17,105 bases of DNA from CAYHPY01 sp964358485 (GTDB lineage Bacteria > Elusimicrobiota > Elusimicrobia > UBA1565 > UBA9628), in the NCBI GenBank assembly GCA_964358485.1, contig CAYHPY010000078.1, positions 1-17,105 of the forward strand, in the 5' to 3' direction. Positions 1-4,556 of the stretch are shown piece after piece. A program made the position numbers and the translations under genes. Position 1 is the first letter of the stretch. Each line of letters starts with the position of its first letter. Below the pieces are notes generated by a model. The model did not search any database, had not been told where the DNA came from, and was given only the letters and a program-made list of their open reading frames with translations.

Positions 1-255
1 GCGCTTTTCCTGGGGGCGGGCTTCGTCGACGAAAATTCGCCGGGAGCCGAGCATGGAGCCGTTGAGCTTGGTGATGGCCGCGTGCGCCTCGGCGTCAGTG
101 CCCATTTCCACGAAGCCGATCCCGCGCGATTTCCCGGTCTCCCGGTCCACCAGAATCTTGGCGTTCAGGACCGAGCCGCAGGACCCGAAATGGGCGGCCA
201 GCTCCTCCTGCTTGGTTTCGTAGGAAAGGCCGCGCACGAACAAATTTTTATTCAT
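1..255 (-). CDS. RRM-family RNA-binding protein, C-terminus cut by window edge
   Basis: A bacterial single-RRM protein, expected to bind single-stranded RNA in the cytoplasm. The 85 visible residues hold one nearly complete RNA-recognition motif. The RNP2-like strand LFVRGL is at residues 5-10 and the RNP1 octamer RGIGFVEM at 44-51, both with the aromatic positions expected for base stacking. The fold closes with GSRRIFVDEARP. In the family a short Gly/Arg-rich or basic tail often follows, and here it lies outside the window. The ATG at 255-253 overlaps the last 8 bases of the upstream 69-aa reading frame, so the two are probably translationally coupled. Known relatives are often cold-inducible and act alongside DEAD-box helicases. 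An RhlE-type helicase lies about 1.6 kb away on the other strand, but a functional link is inference. Confidence 0.93.
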   Translation of the reverse strand, partial: MNKNLFVRGLSYETKQEELAAHFGSCGSVLNAKILVDRETGKSRGIGFVEMGTDAEAHAAITKLNGSMLGSRRIFVDEARPQEKR

Positions 256-457
256 GTTGCCTGGATTTGAGCGCGGCGCCGACCTCTTTGATCGTCGCTC
301 CGACGTCCTTGGCGACCCGGCCGAGGAGTTCCTTGCGTCCGAGGCCGCGGCCGAGCAGCCGGGCGGTCGCGTCCATCTCCTCCCATTTTTTCATCGATTT
401 CAGGATCCTGGTCCGTTCCCCGGCGGCGGCGTCCCGTGCTTCTCGGGCCTTGGTCAT
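248..457 (-). CDS. small basic helical protein of unknown function
   Basis: I do not recognise this 69-aa protein. It is rich in Lys, Arg, Glu and Ala with no Cys, no signal peptide and no membrane segment. It looks like two amphipathic helices (about residues 2-33 and 41-64) joined by a Gly/Arg-rich stretch (GRGLGR). Coding potential rests on strong G/C preference at third codon positions, matching the neighbours, and on its TAA overlapping the ATG of the RRM gene by 8 bases in a frame-consistent way. The ribosome-binding site is weak (a GATGAG-like stretch just before the ATG). Context suggests it is made together with the RRM protein, so a role in nucleic-acid binding or as a partner is possible but unproven. 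It could also be a spurious frame in the RRM leader. Confidence 0.6.
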   Translation of the reverse strand: MTKAREARDAAAGERTRILKSMKKWEEMDATARLLGRGLGRKELLGRVAKDVGATIKEVGAALKSRQHE

Positions 458-519
458 TTCTCATCTTAGCTTATTTCCCCGCCCGATAAATGGTAAGATA
501 GAGGTCCATCCGTTTCCGC

Positions 520-537
520 TTTTCCGTTTTCGGAAAA
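520..537. repeat. perfect AT-flanked hairpin in the divergent intergenic region
   Basis: TTTTCCG (520-526), a loop of four T, then CGGAAAA (531-537) form a perfect 7-bp inverted repeat. It lies in the 180-base gap between the divergent 69-aa gene (minus) and the 47-aa gene (plus). Neither strand has a T-run after the stem, so it does not read as a Rho-independent terminator. It may be a 5'-leader structure or a protein-binding site. I see nothing else firm in 458-637 apart from weak promoter-like hexamers, for example TAAGAT around 496 on the plus strand. Confidence 0.4.
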
Positions 538-637
538 AAAGGGCGAAAATGCATCAGCCTGGGCCGGACGCGCGGCCCAACGGTTGAATGCAGGGGCTGA
601 CAATCCCTCAGATGTTCGAAAAGAGCGGAGCCGCCCC

Positions 638-781
638 ATGAAAAATCAGTGCGAAGCCGTCACCCTCGCCGGGACCTATTCCGATGCCCACCGGTGCCTC
701 AAGAAAACCGACCTCCGCCGCCCGGGAAATAAATCCCTCTGCGCCCACCATCTGGGGATGCGGGCCCGGGGGCGGCATTGA
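638..781 (+). CDS. 47-aa Cys/His mini-protein, zinc-finger-like
   Basis: A 47-residue protein with the spacing C5, C20, C35 and H38, in the order CEAVT, a Gly, HRC, a Gly and LCAHH. This resembles the short putative zinc-binding pattern C-x3-T-x2-G ... RC ... G ... C-x2-H found in small bacterial and phage proteins (the DUF5763-like type). Family membership is my recollection of the pattern, not a search. The reading frame is open further upstream, to an ATG at 584. I chose the ATG at 638 because a GGAG at 627-630 sits 7 bases before it and because all the patterned residues follow it. The TGA at 779-781 overlaps the TTG start of lpxD (TTGA), which supports real, coupled translation. The function is unknown. 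A structural Zn site and RNA or protein binding are reasonable guesses. Confidence 0.65.
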   Translation: MKNQCEAVTLAGTYSDAHRCLKKTDLRRPGNKSLCAHHLGMRARGRH

Positions 782-1833
782 ATTTGGCGCAGTTGGCCAA
801 GGACCTGGGGCTCGAGTTCAAGGGCCCCCCGGATTATCCGATCGACGGTTTGGGCGACGTTGAAATGCTGGCCCCTGGGGAGAGCCCCCGGGACCACCGC
901 TTGTATTTCGTGGAGAGCCGGGCGGTTTTGAAGCGCCACCCCGAGGCCGTCGCCCGGGGGGCCGTTCTGACCACGCCGGACCTGGCGGCTTCCTTTGAGC
1001 GGGCCCTGCTCGCGCCCGCGGGCGGAGCCCGCCGAGCCCTGATCGCCCTGCTCAAGAAATTCGACCGGACCCCGGCCTTCCCCCCGGGAATCTCGGCCGG
1101 GGCCGAGGTTCATGCCGGCGCCCGGATCGCGGTGAGCGCGTCGATCCTGCCGGGCGCGGTGGTCATGGAAGGGGCCTTGGTGGGCGAGCGCTGCGTCGTC
1201 TACCCGGGGGCCGTTCTGGAGGCCTTCTCCGAAATCGGGGAGGGCACCGTGCTTTTTCCCGGGGTGGTCCTGGGACATCACTGCGTGATCGGCAAGGAAG
1301 GCATCGTCCACGGCGGGACGGTGATCGGGGCCGACGGCTTCGGCTTTTTTGACGACGCGCGCGGGCGCCATAAAATACCGCAGGTCGGCAACGTGGTCAT
1401 CGGCGATCATGTCGAACTGGGCTCCGGCTGCACCGTGGACCGGGCCACCATCGAGAGCACGACCATCGGCGACCACACCAAGCTCGACGACCAGGTGCAC
1501 GTCGCGCACAACTGCCGCCTGGGCCGCTTCATCTACATCGCCGGAAACTCCGGGATCGCGGGCTCGGTCGTCATGGAGGACGGCGTGATGATCTCCGGGA
1601 TGGTGGCCGTCAAGGACCATCTGCGGATCGCCGCGGGCACGATCGTCATGGGCCAATCCGGCGTGGCCCAGGACACCGAGCCCAAGACCATGTATTTCGG
1701 AACCCCGGCCCGGCCCGCGCGGCAGATGCACAAGATGCACGCGGCCCTGGAGCGCCTGCCGGAGCTCCTCAACAAGGTCCGACGGCTTGAAGAGAGAATT
1801 AAGGAGCTTGAGGCCGTCCCCGCCCGATCATGA
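778..1833 (+). CDS. lpxD: UDP-3-O-acylglucosamine N-acyltransferase LpxD
   Basis: This is the third step of lipid A synthesis: transfer of a 3-hydroxyacyl chain from acyl-ACP to the 2-amino group of UDP-3-O-acyl-glucosamine, in the cytoplasm. The 351 residues match the usual family length of about 340. Residues 1-100 form the uridine-binding N-terminal domain. Residues about 105-310 form the left-handed parallel beta-helix of hexapeptide repeats, with the conserved GADGFGF at 184-190. The catalytic His is H244 in VAHNC. The C-terminal helix (about 325-348) is charged, as in trimeric LpxD. The start is TTG at 778, overlapping the previous stop. The stop overlaps the helicase start as ATGA. An operon with an RNA helicase rather than fabZ, lpxA or bamA is atypical. 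Confidence 0.95.
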   Translation: MNLAQLAKDLGLEFKGPPDYPIDGLGDVEMLAPGESPRDHRLYFVESRAVLKRHPEAVARGAVLTTPDLAASFERALLAPAGGARRALIALLKKFDRTPAFPPGISAGAEVHAGARIAVSASILPGAVVMEGALVGERCVVYPGAVLEAFSEIGEGTVLFPGVVLGHHCVIGKEGIVHGGTVIGADGFGFFDDARGRHKIPQVGNVVIGDHVELGSGCTVDRATIESTTIGDHTKLDDQVHVAHNCRLGRFIYIAGNSGIAGSVVMEDGVMISGMVAVKDHLRIAAGTIVMGQSGVAQDTEPKTMYFGTPARPARQMHKMHAALERLPELLNKVRRLEERIKELEAVPARS

Positions 1834-3104
1834 GTTTCGACGCTTTCGGCCTTCACCCGAAGGTGGCCGCCGGCGTGCGGGCCTCCGGCTTCACCGTCCC
1901 GACGCCCATCCAACGGGAGGCCATCCCGCACGCGCTGGCGGGACGGGACCTTCTGGGCCTGGCCCAGACCGGCACCGGGAAAACGGCCGCCTTCGCCCTG
2001 CCGATCCTGCACAAGCTGCTGGATGGTCCGCGGGGCCGCGTGCGGGCTTTGGTCCTGGCCCCGACCCGGGAACTGGCCGAGCAGATCCACCAGGCCTTTC
2101 GAACCATGGGCAAGGATACCGGCCTGCGGAGCGCGACCGTCTACGGCGGGGTCGGCATGCAGCCCCAGATCAAGAATCTCAAGGGACGGGCCGAGATCGT
2201 GGTCGCCTGCCCCGGGCGCCTGCTGGACCATTGCGGCCGGGGCTCGGCCGATCTGACCGGCGTCGAAATTCTCGTGCTCGACGAGGCCGATCAGATGTTC
2301 GACATGGGTTTTTTGCCCTCCATCCGCCAGATCCTGCGGCGCCTGCCGGCCAAGCGGCAGACCATGCTTTTCTCGGCGACCATGCCCGGCGACATCCGCG
2401 GCTTGGCCCATGAAATCCTGCGCGATCCGGCCCAGGTCCAGGTGTCGCACGACGTTCCCTTGGAGACCGTGGCCCACGCGCTTTTCCCGATCCGGGAGCA
2501 TCTCAAGGGGGAACTCCTTTTGGAACTTCTGCGCCGGGCCGGTTCGGGCTCGGTGCTGGTCTTCACCCGGACCAAGCACCGCGCCAAGCGGCTGGGACAA
2601 CGCTTGAAAGAGGCGGGCATCTCGGCCTCCTCCCTGCAGGGCAATCTTTCCCAAAATCAGAGAAAGGCGGCCATGGACGGTTTTCGCGACGGGTCCTACC
2701 AGGTGCTGGTGGCCACCGACATCGCCGCCCGGGGCATCGACGTGTCCCAGGTGACGCATGTCATCAATTTCGACGTGCCGGTGACCCCGGAGGCCTACAC
2801 CCACCGCATCGGCCGCACGGGCCGCGCGGCGCGCACCGGCGACGCCTTCACCTTGACCACCGACCAGGACGGCGGGCTCATCCAGGCCATCGAGCGGCAC
2901 ATGAAGCGGCGGATCGATCGCCGGAGGATCGAGGGATTCGATTACGACAAGGCCCAGGCGCAGGGGCTTTCCCCGCTGCAGGGCGCCGGCGCGACCCACG
3001 GCGGGCACGCCCCGCACGGAGTTTCCGGACATCACGGGCACAACCGCATCAAGCATCCCCGCGGGGGCCGCGGGCAGGGGCGCAGGCGCTGGGGCGGACG
3101 CTGA
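1830..3104 (+). CDS. rhlE: DEAD-box ATP-dependent RNA helicase, RhlE type
   Basis: A cytoplasmic ATP-dependent RNA-unwinding enzyme of 424 residues with every superfamily 2 motif intact. These are the Q motif (TPIQ, 25-28), motif I AQTGTGKT (45-52), Ia APTREL (77-82), Ib CPGR (127-130), motif II DEAD (151-154), III SAT (182-184), IV VLVFTRTKH (242-250), V TDIAARGID (296-304) and VI HRIGRTGR (325-332). The stretch LPAKRQTMLFSAT and motif IV resemble RhlE more than other E. coli DEAD-box enzymes. The tail has seven His residues between 390 and 409, followed by a Gly/Arg-rich end (GGRGQGRRRWGGR), expected to help RNA binding. The ATG overlaps the lpxD stop by 4 bases (ATGA), so expression is probably coupled to lpxD. 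Roles in ribosome assembly or RNA decay are family knowledge. Confidence 0.95.
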   Translation: MSFDAFGLHPKVAAGVRASGFTVPTPIQREAIPHALAGRDLLGLAQTGTGKTAAFALPILHKLLDGPRGRVRALVLAPTRELAEQIHQAFRTMGKDTGLRSATVYGGVGMQPQIKNLKGRAEIVVACPGRLLDHCGRGSADLTGVEILVLDEADQMFDMGFLPSIRQILRRLPAKRQTMLFSATMPGDIRGLAHEILRDPAQVQVSHDVPLETVAHALFPIREHLKGELLLELLRRAGSGSVLVFTRTKHRAKRLGQRLKEAGISASSLQGNLSQNQRKAAMDGFRDGSYQVLVATDIAARGIDVSQVTHVINFDVPVTPEAYTHRIGRTGRAARTGDAFTLTTDQDGGLIQAIERHMKRRIDRRRIEGFDYDKAQAQGLSPLQGAGATHGGHAPHGVSGHHGHNRIKHPRGGRGQGRRRWGGR

Positions 3105-3106
3105 AC

Positions 3107-3135
3107 TTGACAGTCGGATTTCTTAAGGCTAATTT
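3107..3135 (+). promoter_or_regulatory. sigma70-type promoter for the caspase pair
   Basis: A perfect -35 hexamer TTGACA (3107-3112), a 17-base spacer and TAATTT (3130-3135, keeping the T, A and final T of the -10 consensus). It begins two bases after the helicase stop. The predicted start of transcription falls at or next to the ATG at 3142, which has no properly spaced Shine-Dalgarno, so the mRNA may be leaderless. Confidence 0.6.
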
Positions 3136-3141
3136 ACCGGA

Positions 3142-4545
3142 ATGAAACGATCTTCGACCCTGTTGTCCTCCCTCTTCTTAACGATCTCCTCGACATTCCT
3201 GGCCGGCTGCCTTTCCACCAAAATCCCCTTGGCCTACAAACCCGGCCCCCTTCCCACCCCTTGGGAAGGTCGCAAGCCCTCGCTTTTCATCGCCAAGGTA
3301 TTGGATCGGTCCAACGGCGTCATGATCTCCGGGCCCGGAGCCTCCCCCAAGCCCGCGAAATTCTCGAAAGGCCTGGACGAGTCCCTGAAGGAGGCCCTCA
3401 AGCAGGTGCTGGATCGATTGGAAATCCCGGTGAAGGGCTCCGCCAAGGAAGCCGACGGCCAGATCCAGCTCATCGCCCGCGAGGCCTCGGCGGCCTGGGA
3501 CGCGGGCTTCGCGGTGCAGGACCGGGGCAGCCTCAAGCTGACCTTGGTGGTCAAGGACAAAAACGGCCGCGCGGTCTACAACGACGAGATCATGGGCAAC
3601 GGCTTGGGCAGCACGCGCCACGCCGGTTGCTGCCCGGGAGTCGGGCCGGCGACCGCGATCAACGACGCCCTGTCCAAGGCCATGGGGCAGATCGAGGATC
3701 TGTTCCTGGCCGGGGACTTGGCCGAGCAGATTTTCGCGGCGGCCTCGCCCGGGGTGGCCCCGGCGCCCATGGCGGTCCCCGCCATCGCGTCCGATATCGA
3801 CGAGCTTCCCATAGCCGCCCTGCCCAGGCGCAAGGGACACGCCGTGGTCATCGGCATCGAGCGCTACCGCCAACAGCTTCCTCCCGCCGATTTCGCCGCC
3901 GGAGACGCCCGCCTGGTCTCCAAATACCTGATCCAGACCCTGGGTTTTCCCGCCGAAAGCGTGATGACGATCACCAACGACGGGGCCTCCCGCAGCGACA
4001 TCGAAAAATACGCCGGGCAATGGCTCAAGAACCGGGTCGAGCCCGGCGACGAGGTTTTCGTTTATTTTTCGGGCCACGGTTCGCCCAACCCGGTGACCGG
4101 AGACGCCTATTTGGTCCCTTATGACGGGGACCCGACCTATTTGGAACAGACCGGCTACTCCTTAAAGGATCTCTACGCCCGCCTCGGGGAATTGCCGGCG
4201 GGAGCGGTGACCGTGGTCTTGGACTCTTGTTTCTCGGGCGCCGGGGGCCGGTCGGTGCTGGCCAAGGGCGCCCGGCCCTTGGTGACCGTAACCGCCAAAC
4301 CGGATTTGCCGGCCAACCTGACCGTCCTTTCGGCCGCGGCCGGCAATCAGATCAGCCAGAGCTATCAGGACAAGGGGCACGGTCTGTTCACCTACTTCTT
4401 CCTCAAGGGCATCGGCCAACAGGCCGCCAAGGGAGCCGTGGATTTGAAGGCGGTCTACGAATACGCCGGTCCCCAGGTCACGAAAATCGCCCGGCAGGAA
4501 TACAACACCGAGCAGGTGCCGCAGCTTCAGAACGGCCGGGATTGA
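3142..4545 (+). CDS. lipoprotein with C-terminal caspase-like (peptidase C14) domain
   Basis: An exported, lipid-anchored putative cysteine protease of 467 residues. The signal peptide (KR then a hydrophobic stretch) ends in the lipobox LAGC with C23 as the acylated residue. The next residue is Leu, not Asp, which under E. coli rules suggests outer-membrane sorting. Residues about 45-195 form an alpha/beta domain resembling YajG/DUF4410-type lipoproteins (my inference from layout). A Pro/Ala linker follows (200-228). The caspase domain (about 232-455) starts HAVVIGIERY and has the catalytic pair H312 (YFSGHG) and C363 (LDSCFSG), so it should be active. Caspase and metacaspase families cleave after Asp or after Arg/Lys respectively, and the specificity here is unknown. 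A second caspase gene follows 10 bases later. Weak or no ribosome-binding site. Confidence 0.9.
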   Translation: MKRSSTLLSSLFLTISSTFLAGCLSTKIPLAYKPGPLPTPWEGRKPSLFIAKVLDRSNGVMISGPGASPKPAKFSKGLDESLKEALKQVLDRLEIPVKGSAKEADGQIQLIAREASAAWDAGFAVQDRGSLKLTLVVKDKNGRAVYNDEIMGNGLGSTRHAGCCPGVGPATAINDALSKAMGQIEDLFLAGDLAEQIFAAASPGVAPAPMAVPAIASDIDELPIAALPRRKGHAVVIGIERYRQQLPPADFAAGDARLVSKYLIQTLGFPAESVMTITNDGASRSDIEKYAGQWLKNRVEPGDEVFVYFSGHGSPNPVTGDAYLVPYDGDPTYLEQTGYSLKDLYARLGELPAGAVTVVLDSCFSGAGGRSVLAKGARPLVTVTAKPDLPANLTVLSAAAGNQISQSYQDKGHGLFTYFFLKGIGQQAAKGAVDLKAVYEYAGPQVTKIARQEYNTEQVPQLQNGRD

Positions 4546-4556
4546 TCGGCTGATCA
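4543..4556 (+). repeat. small hairpin spanning the junction of the two caspase genes
   Basis: TGATC (4543-4547), loop GGCT, GATCA (4552-4556). The 5' arm begins with the stop codon of the first caspase gene and the 3' arm ends with the A of the second gene's ATG. It occupies the whole 10-base gap, where no Shine-Dalgarno is visible. It might affect reinitiation, but a 5-bp stem is short and could be chance. Confidence 0.3.

Noticed and set aside
520..540. Terminator at the TTTTCCG hairpin
   Set aside because: An A-run, not a T-run, follows the stem on the plus strand. On the minus strand GCGG follows.
676..1740. Long minus-strand reading frame antisense to lpxD
   Set aside because: A mirror frame of a high-GC gene. 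Its composition (His, Asp, Gly, Arg rich) fits no protein, and the plus-strand LpxD is unmistakable.
1533..3056. 507-codon minus-strand frame over the helicase
   Set aside because: Antisense shadow of a gene with all helicase motifs intact.
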